Shown: positions 16,407 through 24,217, counted from the stretch's first letter. The stretch: 64,000 nucleotides of DNA from DATILI01 sp035476635 (GCA_035476635.1 DATILI010000168.1:163596-227595), one strand, 5' to 3'. A program made the numbers and translations. The notes: generated by a model from the sequence alone, not told the origin.

Positions 16407-17420
16407 TCAGCGGCGCAAGCGCGCCAGCAAGCTGCCAGCCGTGACGGCAGCCAGGACGGCCAGGCCCTTGACCATCAGCTGCACTTCGTACGAAAAGTTG
16501 TTGACCAGCAGGATGTTGGTCAGCACGGCCAGGAATAGAGCGCCGACGGCGGCGTCCACGATGCGCCCACGACCTCCCGAGATGGCGACGCCGCCGACCA
16601 GCACCGCGGCAATAGCGTTGAAGTCGAGGTCGCCGCCGACACGCATGTTCCCCGTTCCCGACTGGGCGGCGATAAGCACCCCGGCCGCCGCGGCGCTGAG
16701 CCCGCACAGAAAGTACGACAGAAGGACGACCCGCCGCGTGCGCAGGCCCGCCAACTCTGCCGCCTGCGGATTGGTCCCGCGCAAGCGCAGCTCACGGCCG
16801 GCACGGGTGCGCTGCATCAGCACTTCGACCAGCACGACCACGAGCAGAAACAACAGGGCCTGATACGGAAGGCCGGGCAGCAGCACGCCATTGCCGAGCC
16901 ACTCGGTCTTGCCTGTTGCCAGGACCGTGCGCCCGCCCGACACCAGCGTCGCGATACCCCCGATGATCGATCCGGCCGCGATGGAGGTGATGATGGGATT
17001 GCAGCGCAGCAGCCCCACCGCGACACCCTGGAGGATGCCGGCGGCGGCGCCCATTCCCAGCGCGCCGAGGCAGGCGACCGCCAAGCCGTGCTGGGACATG
17101 CCGGCGAACAGGATGGATGCGAAAGCCGCCGTCGGCGCCAGCGAGAGCGCGAACAGGTTCCCGCCGATGGTCACGGCCGCGAGACCTACCGCGACGACGC
17201 CCACGGCCGAGGCCGAGTAAAGTATGGCGGCGATGTTGCCGGCCGAGGCGAAGTTCTCGAGCGACAGCGCAGCCCACCCGAACATCAGCACCGTCAGCAG
17301 CTGGATCGTCGTGGCCTGCAGGCGGGCAGGCGCGAACAGCGGACGAAGGGCCAACGCGGCCTCGGCGAATGCCTTGGGCTGGGCCGCCACAGGCAGCGAG
17401 ACAGGGGTGGGTTGCCTCAT
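16407..17420 (-). CDS. Ribose-type ABC transporter permease
   Basis: This 337-residue permease pairs with the next gene. Family motifs include VTIGGNLFALSLAP, SIIGGIATLVSGGRTVLATGK and AIAAVLVGGVAISGGRGRIVDAAVGALFLAVLTNILL. The start overlaps the ATPase stop by four bases (ATGA), indicating translational coupling. About ten membrane helices are predicted from hydrophobicity. Confidence 0.93.
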   Translation of the reverse strand: MRQPTPVSLPVAAQPKAFAEAALALRPLFAPARLQATTIQLLTVLMFGWAALSLENFASAGNIAAILYSASAVGVVAVGLAAVTIGGNLFALSLAPTAAFASILFAGMSQHGLAVACLGALGMGAAAGILQGVAVGLLRCNPIITSIAAGSIIGGIATLVSGGRTVLATGKTEWLGNGVLLPGLPYQALLFLLVVVLVEVLMQRTRAGRELRLRGTNPQAAELAGLRTRRVVLLSYFLCGLSAAAAGVLIAAQSGTGNMRVGGDLDFNAIAAVLVGGVAISGGRGRIVDAAVGALFLAVLTNILLVNNFSYEVQLMVKGLAVLAAVTAGSLLARLRR

Positions 17421-18937
17421 GCCGCAACCTCCTGCGCCGCGCCATGCAGCATGTCGTGCAGCACGTCGTCGGCCGATAGCAAGCTTCGGCGCGTGTCGCG
17501 AACGATGCTGCCGCGATAAATGGTGATCACCCGGTCGGCGAGTTCCATGACCTCCTCCAGGTCGGTGGAGTAAAAGACGATGGTCAAACCCTGCTCCTGC
17601 GTCATCTGCGTGAGTTGTGCATAGATCTCACTGCGGGCGCCGATGTCGACACCTCGGGTCGGCTCATTGAGCAGCAGCAGGCAGGGGCCCATCGCCACCG
17701 CCTTTCCCAGCGATACCTTCTGCTGGTTGCCACCGGAGAGTGTCGAGACTTCGTGCGGCAGCCGGGCCGGGTCCAACTGGAAGTCGCCTGCCAGCTTGCG
17801 CGCCCTCCCACGCACCATCCGGGACGACACCCACCCGCCCGGGCTGACTTCCGCCAGCACCTGCGACACCAGGTTCAGACCGATCGGGGCGTCCAGGAAG
17901 ACACCTTTGCCGGCGCGGTCCTCAGCCACGTAGGCGATTCCCGCCCGCAAGGCGCCTGCAATCCCGTGCAGCGCTACGGCTTGTCCATTCAGTTCCAGTC
18001 GGCCGGTCACGCCGCGGCGCAGGCCGGCCATCGACTCCAGCAGCGCGTCCGCGCCTGAGCCAAGCTGACCGACGAGGGCAACGATTTCACCGGCCTCGAA
18101 GCGCAGGTCGAACGCTCCAGCCACGCCTGCGAGGCGCCACCCGCGCAGCCCCAAGCGGGGCGGGTCCGACCGCGGCCTCTCGGGACGGCCTTCATGCACT
18201 CCACGCGCCACATCGCGGCCGATCATCGCGCGAACCAGCTCGGCGCTGGTCAGCTCCGCCGTGTGGCGGGTGAAGATGTGGCGCCCACTGCGGAAAACCG
18301 TGACCCGTTGGGTCAGTGCGAATATTTCGTCCAGGCGGTGGCTGATGACTACGATGGTGGTGCCGTCGTTCCCCAGCTTGCGCAGCACCGCGAAGACCCG
18401 CTCGATTTCGACGTCCGAGAGCGTCGCGGTCGGCTCATCAAGAAGCAGCACGCGCGCGCCCCTCGCGATGCCACGCGCGATCTCCACCAGCTGCTGTTCG
18501 GCAAGGCTGAGCCGGGCTGCGGGCGCGTCGAGGTCCACATGGCCGAGCCCCACGGCATCGAGGTGCTGACGTACCGTGCCGCGGAACCGCGCCCGCCGAT
18601 AGATCGCACCGACCTCACGCGCGCCCAGCATGACGTTGTCAAGCACCGACAGGTGCGGAACAATAGAAAGCTCCTGGTGCACGATGGAGATCAGGCTGGG
18701 GTCCACCTTTCGGCCCAGCGTGAGCGGCACGCCATCAACGCAGACTTCGCCCGTGTCCGGCTTGACGAAGCCACCCAGAATCTTGACGAGTGTGCTTTTG
18801 CCGGCGCCGTTTTCTCCGCACAGGCCATGAATCTCGCCCTGGTGCAGCTCGAAGCCCACGTCTTCCAGCGCCTGGACGCCGCCGTAGCGTTTTGACAAGC
18901 CTGTTGCCACCAGCACCGCAGAATTCGTCGTAGTCAT
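17417..18937 (-). CDS. Ribose-type ABC transporter ATP-binding protein (two nucleotide-binding domains)
   Basis: This 506-residue ATPase of the RbsA/MglA class has two fused nucleotide-binding domains. The first has Walker A GENGAGKST, signature LSLAEQQLVEIARG and Walker B VLLLDEPTATLS. The second has the degenerate GQLGSGADALL usual for this class and LSGGNQQKVSLGKAV with LLLNEPTRGVDIG. The ATG at 18937 (MTTTNSAVLVATG) is chosen because the 24 upstream residues are not family-like. It is the first gene of a leftward operon of about 13 genes and is divergent from AraC paralogue B. Confidence 0.94.
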   Translation of the reverse strand: MTTTNSAVLVATGLSKRYGGVQALEDVGFELHQGEIHGLCGENGAGKSTLVKILGGFVKPDTGEVCVDGVPLTLGRKVDPSLISIVHQELSIVPHLSVLDNVMLGAREVGAIYRRARFRGTVRQHLDAVGLGHVDLDAPAARLSLAEQQLVEIARGIARGARVLLLDEPTATLSDVEIERVFAVLRKLGNDGTTIVVISHRLDEIFALTQRVTVFRSGRHIFTRHTAELTSAELVRAMIGRDVARGVHEGRPERPRSDPPRLGLRGWRLAGVAGAFDLRFEAGEIVALVGQLGSGADALLESMAGLRRGVTGRLELNGQAVALHGIAGALRAGIAYVAEDRAGKGVFLDAPIGLNLVSQVLAEVSPGGWVSSRMVRGRARKLAGDFQLDPARLPHEVSTLSGGNQQKVSLGKAVAMGPCLLLLNEPTRGVDIGARSEIYAQLTQMTQEQGLTIVFYSTDLEEVMELADRVITIYRGSIVRDTRRSLLSADDVLHDMLHGAAQEVAA

Positions 18938-18973
18938 TGCAGCTATCGTAGGCAGCACGCGAGTGGGGCTCTC

Positions 18974-19007
18974 GACTCGCAGCGCCGCCGTATGGACTCG
19001 CAGCGCC
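18974..19007. promoter_or_regulatory. 21-bp-spaced direct repeats, candidate AraC-family operator
   Basis: GACTCGCAGCGCC occurs identically at 18974-18986 and 18995-19007, a perfect 13-bp direct repeat with a 21-bp period. The left edge is 37 bases from the ATPase start codon, so it would sit at or upstream of the leftward promoter. The matching pair at 6893-6926 has the same period, and the segments TCTCGCGCTTC and TACTGCGA also recur at identical distances downstream of both repeats. Binding by the AraC paralogues is inference. Confidence 0.68.
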
Positions 19008-19094
19008 AAAGTTGCCGCATGCAGGGGAAAACCCTGATTCCAGGGTCTCGCGCTTCCCCGCGCCCAAGCCCATACTGCGATAGACAGAACTCGC

Positions 19095-19110
19095 TGGCAT
19101 GCTTAATGCT
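19095..19110 (+). promoter_or_regulatory. Sigma-54-like -24/-12 element before AraC gene
   Basis: TGGCATGCTTAATGCT has GG and GC ten bases apart and fits TGGCAYRN4YTGCW apart from one position. It lies 32 bases before the AraC start, the same distance as the TGGCACGCTTGATGCT element before paralogue A. Conservation could also reflect recent duplication. Confidence 0.35.
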
Positions 19111-19142
19111 GACCCGCTTGACCTCCTTGCCGAATTTCTGCC

Positions 19143-20081
19143 ATGACCACGATTGCTGACATACCGATCCACCCATCCAGCCCGCTGAGCCTGGCGGAGT
19201 GGGCTGACGTGGTTTGCCGGACCTACGTTTCAGTGTCCTGCGAGCTGCGCGAGGGGCAGCCGTTCGAGGCGTGGCTCAAGGCCCGGACCTTTGGAATCAC
19301 TATGCTGAGTGATGTGGGCTCCACCCCCATCCACTATTGCCGCGGCACGAACGAGGTGCGGACTGCACCATCGGATGACGTGCAAGTCCTGCTGGTTCGC
19401 GATGGGCACGCAATTGTGTCCCAGGGCAATCGCCGCTGTCGGCTCGATGCCGGCGATATGGCTCTCTATGACGCCACGCAGCCGTTCGATCTGGAGTTTC
19501 CGGAGCGCTACAGCGCTATTACCTTGAAGGCCTCGCGAAACCAGCTCATTGAACGACTGCCCGCGGCCACCGACATGACCGCGACGGCAGTTCGCGGAAG
19601 CACGCGGCTCGGGTCACTGGCCGCATCCATGATCCGCGAGTGCGCGCTGTTGCCGGAGCAGGACACGCCGCATGCGATGCGGGTGTCGGCTTCACTGCTG
19701 GACGTGATCGCAGTGGCTTTCGAGTCCGCGTTGTCCACAGTAGCGCCGCCGCCTTCGCGCCGGCACGAATTGCTGCGCCACGTGCAGCAGACCATGCGCG
19801 AGCATCTGGCCGACCCCGATTTCGACATCGAAGAGGTCTGCCGGCGGCATGGAATCGCCCCGCGCACGCTCAACCGGCTTTTTGCCGAGGAGAGCACGAC
19901 GGCCATGCGCTGGCTGTGGCAGCAGCGGCTGGAGGCCAGCCGCCGCGCCTTGGTGGAAGGGCGGGCGCGCAATGTGACGGAGGCGGCCTACGGCGCGGGC
20001 TTTTCCGACCTTTCGCACTTCAGCCGGTGCTTCCGGCAGGCCTTCGGCGTGCTGCCGAGCACGTTGCAGCGCCATCACTAA
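19143..20081 (+). CDS. AraC family transcriptional regulator (paralogue B)
   Basis: This 312-residue regulator is a full-length paralogue of the one at 7058, with a cupin-like N-terminal domain and a C-terminal double helix-turn-helix (AAYGAGFSDLSHFSRCFRQAFG). It is divergent from the ABC importer/nitrile hydratase operon across 205 bp that hold the 21-bp-spaced repeats. It is the likely activator of that operon. The close similarity and shared promoter layout suggest the two regulators recognise the same sites and could cross-regulate, which is inference. Confidence 0.95.
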   Translation: MTTIADIPIHPSSPLSLAEWADVVCRTYVSVSCELREGQPFEAWLKARTFGITMLSDVGSTPIHYCRGTNEVRTAPSDDVQVLLVRDGHAIVSQGNRRCRLDAGDMALYDATQPFDLEFPERYSAITLKASRNQLIERLPAATDMTATAVRGSTRLGSLAASMIRECALLPEQDTPHAMRVSASLLDVIAVAFESALSTVAPPPSRRHELLRHVQQTMREHLADPDFDIEEVCRRHGIAPRTLNRLFAEESTTAMRWLWQQRLEASRRALVEGRARNVTEAAYGAGFSDLSHFSRCFRQAFGVLPSTLQRHH

Positions 20082-20147
20082 CACTGCGTCGGGGTTGCCC
20101 GGCCGGCTGTATTTCTGGCGTGCGAAGTCGTTCGCCCTCGAAGGTGT

Positions 20148-20264
20148 GACGGCGATTGAAAGTGATGCCGGGCCATCGACGACACCAAAGTTGGCGACGG
20201 AGGACTGCGCCATTGCGGCACTTCCGAACAAGATCAAAATGGACGCCAGCGGGGTTTTCTTCAT
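20148..20264 (-). pseudogene. 5' remnant of a porin gene with promoter and ribosome site intact
   Basis: From an ATG at 20264 with GGAG a few bases upstream the frame reads MKKTPLASILILFGSAAMAQ, then SSVANFGVVDG, the signal peptide and first beta strand of a Burkholderiales porin. After about 39 codons similarity ends. The frame stays open but only as the antisense of the AraC gene. The rest of the porin is missing. A TATAAA box fused to a TTCAC-type operator lies about 55 bases upstream, so transcription control survived the loss of the gene body. Confidence 0.72.
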
Positions 20265-20314
20265 GGTTGCTCCGTGGGATTGAGACGGGATGGCGGGCAT
20301 TGGCTTTGCGGCTT

Positions 20315-20333
20315 TATTCACTAGTAGTGATTT
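20315..20333 (-). promoter_or_regulatory. TetR-type operator overlapping leftward -10 box
   Basis: TCACTAGTAGTGA at 20318-20330 is a perfect 13-bp palindrome. Read on the minus strand the element is CCTATAAATCAC-N5-GTGAAT, with TATAAA as a -10 box abutting the operator, directed at the porin remnant starting at 20264. The same layout on the plus strand occurs at 21132-21153. Confidence 0.62.
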
Positions 20334-20390
20334 ATAGGCACAACTCAACCACGCGGCCTGGCTGGGAGATCCGCCAGTGAAAACCCTTAC

Positions 20391-20409
20391 AATTCACCTA
20401 TAGGGAAGA
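20391..20409 (+). promoter_or_regulatory. Imperfect TetR-type operator at the tetR start
   Basis: AATTCAC-CTATA-GGGAAGA has one perfect half-site of the operator seen at 21135-21153 and a degenerate second half. It ends four bases before the TTG start codon of the TetR gene and contains its ribosome site, so binding would block transcription or translation of the regulator. Autoregulation is inference. Confidence 0.45.
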
Positions 20410-20412
20410 GTT

Positions 20413-21087
20413 TTGATAAAGACCGAGACGGTGGAGAAAGTGAAGCGGGGATCACCGCGAACCTCCGAAACGAGGACGCGCGACTCGGAGCGGTCCCAAA
20501 AAGCGATACTGCAAGCGGCCCGAAATGAGTTCGCGACATTCGGCCTGGGAGGCGCCCGCCTGGAGCGGATAGCCGAAGAAGCCGCCGTGCACAAGCGGCT
20601 CGTCTACTACTACTTCAAGGACAAGGACACCCTCTTCGCTGCCGTGCTCGAAAGTGTTTACGAGGAGATCCGGGATGCGCAGTTGTACCTCGATCTCAAG
20701 GACATGGCGCCGCTGGCGGCACTGCGGCGGCTGGTCGAGTTCACCTGGGATTACTACATCGCGCACCCGGAGTTCATCATCTTCCTGAACAGCGAGAACT
20801 TGCACAAGGCGCGGCACCTAGCGGCAGTTCCCCGCATCAGGGAGTTGAACAATCCGTTGCTGGCAACCCTGGAGGACATTGTGACCCGGGGACAAAAGGA
20901 AGGCCTCTTTCGCGCGGGAATCGACGCGATGCAGCTCTACATCACCATAGCCGGCTGCGCGTACTTCTACCTGTCCAACATTCACACCCTGTCCGTCGGC
21001 TTCAACCGCGATCTGAGCAACCCCAAGCTGCTCACGCAACGCATGCTTCACATCATCGAGGTTGTCACGGCTTTCGTCCTCCGATAG
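20413..21087 (+). CDS. TetR family transcriptional regulator
   Basis: This 224-residue repressor has an N-terminal TetR helix-turn-helix (about 25-70: SQKAILQAARNEFATFGLGGARLERIAEEAAVHKRLVYYYFKDKDTLFAAVLE in pattern, with YYYFKDKD as the recognition end) and a C-terminal ligand domain with LRRLVEFTWDYYIAHPEF. The start is a TTG at 20413, three bases after AGGGAAGAG; a GTG at 20431 is an alternative. It is flanked on both sides by TTCAC-N5-GTGAA-like palindromes and precedes an amidohydrolase and a TctC receptor that it probably represses. Confidence 0.9.
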   Translation: MIKTETVEKVKRGSPRTSETRTRDSERSQKAILQAARNEFATFGLGGARLERIAEEAAVHKRLVYYYFKDKDTLFAAVLESVYEEIRDAQLYLDLKDMAPLAALRRLVEFTWDYYIAHPEFIIFLNSENLHKARHLAAVPRIRELNNPLLATLEDIVTRGQKEGLFRAGIDAMQLYITIAGCAYFYLSNIHTLSVGFNRDLSNPKLLTQRMLHIIEVVTAFVLR

Positions 21088-21131
21088 CCACGCAGGCACC
21101 GTCTGGCGCTTGCGGCGCCATCTTTTTCGCC

Positions 21132-21153
21132 TATAATTCACCATTCGTGAATT
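21132..21153 (+). promoter_or_regulatory. Promoter with TATAAT box and overlapping TetR-type operator
   Basis: TATAAT at 21132-21137 is a perfect -10 hexamer, with TTGCGG at 21110-21115 as a weak -35 sixteen bases away. The perfect inverted repeat AATTCAC-CATTC-GTGAATT at 21135-21153 overlaps the -10 box, as expected for a repressor site. It faces the amidohydrolase gene. Confidence 0.72.
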
Positions 21154-21223
21154 CAAGTTGTTTTTTTGTGCGCTTGCCAATGGCGTCAGGCTCGTGTCGT
21201 TGCTTACGAAAAAGCGGGCCTGA

Positions 21224-22255
21224 GTGAAAGTAACTTTGAAAAAAATAGACGCTTACGCTCACATCTTCCCGCGCGCCTACTTCGACAAGATGGCCTCCAT
21301 GGCCAAGGACAAGGGCGCCATCAAGCGCTGGCTGACCATTCCCGTGCTCTATGACCTCGAAGCGCGGCTGAAGATGATGGAAGGATTTCCGGGCTACCAG
21401 CAGGTGCTCACGCTTTCCAATCCGCCGATCGAAATGATCGCCGGCCCCGATGAGTCACCCGCCCTGGCACGCCTGGCCAACGATGGCATGGCCGAAATCC
21501 GGGACGCCCATCCGGACAAGTTCCCTGCGTTCGTCGCCTCGCTTGCGATGAACAACGTTCCGGAAGCCATCAAGGAGATGGAGCGGGCGATCACGGTGCT
21601 GGGCGCCCGGGGGATCCAGATTTTCACCAACGTCAATGGCCGCCCACTGGATGACGAAGAGTTTTGGCCCATCTTCGAAGCGGCCGTGAAGCGCTTCGAC
21701 GTCCCGATCTGGATGCATCCTGCACGCGGCGCGAACATGTCTGACTACGCATCCGAGAGCAAGTCCAAGTACGAGATCTGGTGGACCTTCGGCTGGCCGT
21801 ATGAAACCAGCGCCGCGATGACGCGGATGGTGTTCTCCGGGTTCTTCGACCGGCTGCCGGAAATGAAGGTGATCACGCATCACATGGGCGCGATGATTCC
21901 CTTCTTCGACGGGCGTGTGGGCCCCGGGCTGGACCAGTTTGGCAGCCGTACCTCGGACGAGGACTACGAGGGCATGCTCAAGCGGATGGCCAAACGGCCG
22001 ATCGACTACTTCCGCATGTTCTATGCCGATACGGCACTTGCCGGCGGAAAGAGCGGCCTGCGCTGCGGCCTCGATTTCTTCGGCTCGCGCCAGGTGGTGT
22101 TCGCGACGGACTGCCCATTCGACCCGGAGGGCGGCCCGATGTTCTTGCGAACCATCCCCAAGGCGATCGAAGAACTCGGCCTCGACGCCTCCGAGGAGGA
22201 AGGCATTTACTTTCGGAATGCCCTTCGCCTGCTGAAGCTTCCTTGCGACTGCTGA
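21224..22255 (+). CDS. Amidohydrolase family protein (ACMSD-like, Amidohydro_2)
   Basis: This protein of 343 residues is a TIM-barrel metal-dependent hydrolase or decarboxylase related to aminocarboxymuconate semialdehyde decarboxylase. The first-strand motif reads IDAYAHIFP, in which the first His of the usual HxH pair is Tyr11, and His13 is retained. Other sites are PIWMHPARG, VITHHMGAMIPFFDGR and FATDCPFDPEGG (final Asp ligand). The start is a GTG at 21224 without a strong ribosome site. It lies downstream of a TetR-type operator and 29 bases before a TctC receptor, suggesting uptake and decarboxylation or hydrolysis of an aromatic acid, which is inference. Confidence 0.88.
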   Translation: MKVTLKKIDAYAHIFPRAYFDKMASMAKDKGAIKRWLTIPVLYDLEARLKMMEGFPGYQQVLTLSNPPIEMIAGPDESPALARLANDGMAEIRDAHPDKFPAFVASLAMNNVPEAIKEMERAITVLGARGIQIFTNVNGRPLDDEEFWPIFEAAVKRFDVPIWMHPARGANMSDYASESKSKYEIWWTFGWPYETSAAMTRMVFSGFFDRLPEMKVITHHMGAMIPFFDGRVGPGLDQFGSRTSDEDYEGMLKRMAKRPIDYFRMFYADTALAGGKSGLRCGLDFFGSRQVVFATDCPFDPEGGPMFLRTIPKAIEELGLDASEEEGIYFRNALRLLKLPCDC

Positions 22256-22284
22256 ACCCCGCAAATTATCAGGAGACAAATTCC

Positions 22285-23250
22285 ATGAAGATGTTCGCCT
22301 CACTCGCCCTCAGTCTTGTTGCCATCGTCGCCTTCATGCCGGCGCATGCGCAAAGTTATCCCAACAAACCGGTGCGGATCGTCGTCCCCTACCCGCCCGG
22401 TGGCACGGTCGACCTCGTTGCGCGTGTCCTCGCGCAAAGCCTGACCGAGCAGACCGGCACGCAGTTCATCGTCGACAACCGCTCGGGCGCGAGTGGTGCG
22501 ATCGGCAGCGATGCCGTCGCGAAAGCCGCCGCCGATGGATATACCCTCCTGGTCCAGTCGCCTACGCTGATCGCCAATCCGCTGATCAGTCCTAAAGTGC
22601 CGTACGATGCGATTCGCGACTTTCGGCCGATCGGTCTACTGGGCTCGGTGCCGATGGTGTTGGCGGTCCACCCATCCATTCCTGCCAGAACTCTGAAGGA
22701 ATTCATCGAGTCGGCGCGGAACAACCCGAAGAGATATACCTTTGGAACTTCGGCAATGGGCTCGCCGATGCACCTGGCTCAGGAGGCCATCAAGAGAGAT
22801 AGCAAGGTCGATATTCCGATCATCGTTTACCGTGGCACGGCGGGCGCCCTCAATGACGCGCTTGGCGGCCAGATCAGCGGAGTCGTCGATGCCATACCGT
22901 CCATCGCTCCGCACATCGCGGCTGGCAAGCTCAAACCTCTTGCGGTGACGACGAAGCGACGTATCCCCGCGCTTCCTGGAGTGCCAACGGTCGCGGAATC
23001 CGGCTATCCGGACTTCGAGATGGTGTCGTGGTACGGCCTTTGGGCGCCCAAAGGCCTGCCCGATCCGGTTGCCAGAAAACTGGAAACTCTGTTGCAGAAG
23101 GCCATGGCATCGAAGGTCGTGGTTGACCGTCTCGCACCGCAAAACTTCGACACCAAAACGCTGGTAGGGGCCGACTACTCGACATTCATCACGGGGCAGT
23201 TGGCCCGTTATTCGCGCATCGTGAAAGACGCCAACATCACTGCTGAATGA
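22285..23250 (+). CDS. TctC/Bug family periplasmic substrate-binding protein
   Basis: This 321-residue receptor has a signal peptide cleaved after HAQ at about residue 23, followed by SYPNKPVRIVVPYPPGGTVD, the hallmark start of mature Bug proteins. Other family segments are GAIGSDAVAKAAADGYTLLV and WYGLWAPKGLP. AGGAGAC precedes the ATG at 22285. No TctA or TctB membrane genes are nearby, as is common for Burkholderiales Bug proteins. It probably binds the carboxylate handled by the adjacent amidohydrolase. Confidence 0.95.
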   Translation: MKMFASLALSLVAIVAFMPAHAQSYPNKPVRIVVPYPPGGTVDLVARVLAQSLTEQTGTQFIVDNRSGASGAIGSDAVAKAAADGYTLLVQSPTLIANPLISPKVPYDAIRDFRPIGLLGSVPMVLAVHPSIPARTLKEFIESARNNPKRYTFGTSAMGSPMHLAQEAIKRDSKVDIPIIVYRGTAGALNDALGGQISGVVDAIPSIAPHIAAGKLKPLAVTTKRRIPALPGVPTVAESGYPDFEMVSWYGLWAPKGLPDPVARKLETLLQKAMASKVVVDRLAPQNFDTKTLVGADYSTFITGQLARYSRIVKDANITAE

Positions 23251-23369
23251 CGCGCCACGAGACCTGCTTGATCGATTAATGCAACAGTGTTTTCACGAAG
23301 TCGGTGTTTATCTTCAGGAACCGAACCAATAAAGTCTGCCTTTCACTACAGTTCATCCAGGAGAAACTC

Positions 23370-23501
23370 GTGTCCATTTCCCGCCAACTCTTCAGGCTCG
23401 CCGTTCCCGCTGCTGCCGCACTCGGCGTGGTCGCCGGCGCCGCTCAGGCCCAAGCCGCCGCGGCACTGCTGACGCTGCAGGTGTGCGGGATGAAGTGGTA
23501 G
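23370..23501 (+). pseudogene. Orphan signal-peptide fragment of a secreted protein
   Basis: A GTG at 23370, preceded by CAGGAGAAA, opens a 43-residue frame that reads SISRQLFRLAVPAAAALG and then an Ala-rich stretch with AQAQAA, a typical Sec signal peptide and cleavage region. It stops at once afterwards with VCGMKW. The mature protein, probably a periplasmic binding protein, is missing. The DsbA-like gene begins 12 bases later. It looks like a deletion scar; a functional micropeptide is less likely. Confidence 0.6.
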
Positions 23502-23512
23502 GGGAACGCATC

Positions 23513-24217
23513 ATGTCAACCACGATCCTTCACTACATTTACGACCCACTGTGCGGCTGGTGCTATGGCGCCGCGCCACTGGTAGCTGCCGCCCGCCAGG
23601 TGGTGACCGTGCGCGCGCACGGCGGCGGCATGATGGCCGGACCCAATCGAAAGGCAGTCACGCCGCAGCTGCGCGCCTTTGTGGCCGAGCATGACCAGCG
23701 TATCGCCCGGTCAACAGCGCAAGCATTTGGTGACGGCTATTTGAACGGGCTCCTGCGTGACACCTCCGCCGTCCTCGACTCCGAGCCGCCGATCGCCGCC
23801 ATCCTGGCCGCGGACGATCTCGATTCCCGGGGTCTGGACATGCTAGCGCGGCTCCAGGTGGCCCACTACGTCGAGGGTCGGCGCATTGCCGACCGACTGG
23901 TTCTGGTCGAGCTTGCTACGGAACTAAGGCTGCCGCGCGAGCCATTCGAGCAGGCCCTGTACCGAGCGGAAGGCGCGGCGACGCAGCGTCACATTGCCGA
24001 GAGCCGGGCTTTGCTGGCGCAGTTGGGCGGCCATGGCTTTCCGACCTTCGCGCTTGAACGCGATGGGCGATTCGACCTGGTCGCTATGGGTCAGTATGTT
24101 GCTCGCCCCCAGCAATGGCAGGATTGGTTGAAAGCACAAGTACCGGTAACTGATTCGTCTGAAGCCGGGATGGAGTTCGGGTGTTCGCCAGACGGATGCG
24201 TGATCCCCGTTAAGTGA
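23513..24217 (+). CDS. DsbA family thioredoxin-fold protein with CxxC
   Basis: This 234-residue protein begins with a strand followed by YIYDPLCGWCYGAAPL, the redox-active CGWC of the DsbA/FrnE-like family, at about residues 14-17. The middle is an all-helical insertion and the C-terminal part has GGHGFPTFALERDGRF, with the cis-Pro loop FPTF near residue 180. There is no signal peptide, so it is cytoplasmic. The ATG at 23513 has AGGGGAAC upstream. Two further Cys residues occur near the end (FGCSPDGCVI). It may be a glutathione-type isomerase or disulfide reductase; its substrate is unknown. Confidence 0.88.
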   Translation: MSTTILHYIYDPLCGWCYGAAPLVAAARQVVTVRAHGGGMMAGPNRKAVTPQLRAFVAEHDQRIARSTAQAFGDGYLNGLLRDTSAVLDSEPPIAAILAADDLDSRGLDMLARLQVAHYVEGRRIADRLVLVELATELRLPREPFEQALYRAEGAATQRHIAESRALLAQLGGHGFPTFALERDGRFDLVAMGQYVARPQQWQDWLKAQVPVTDSSEAGMEFGCSPDGCVIPVK

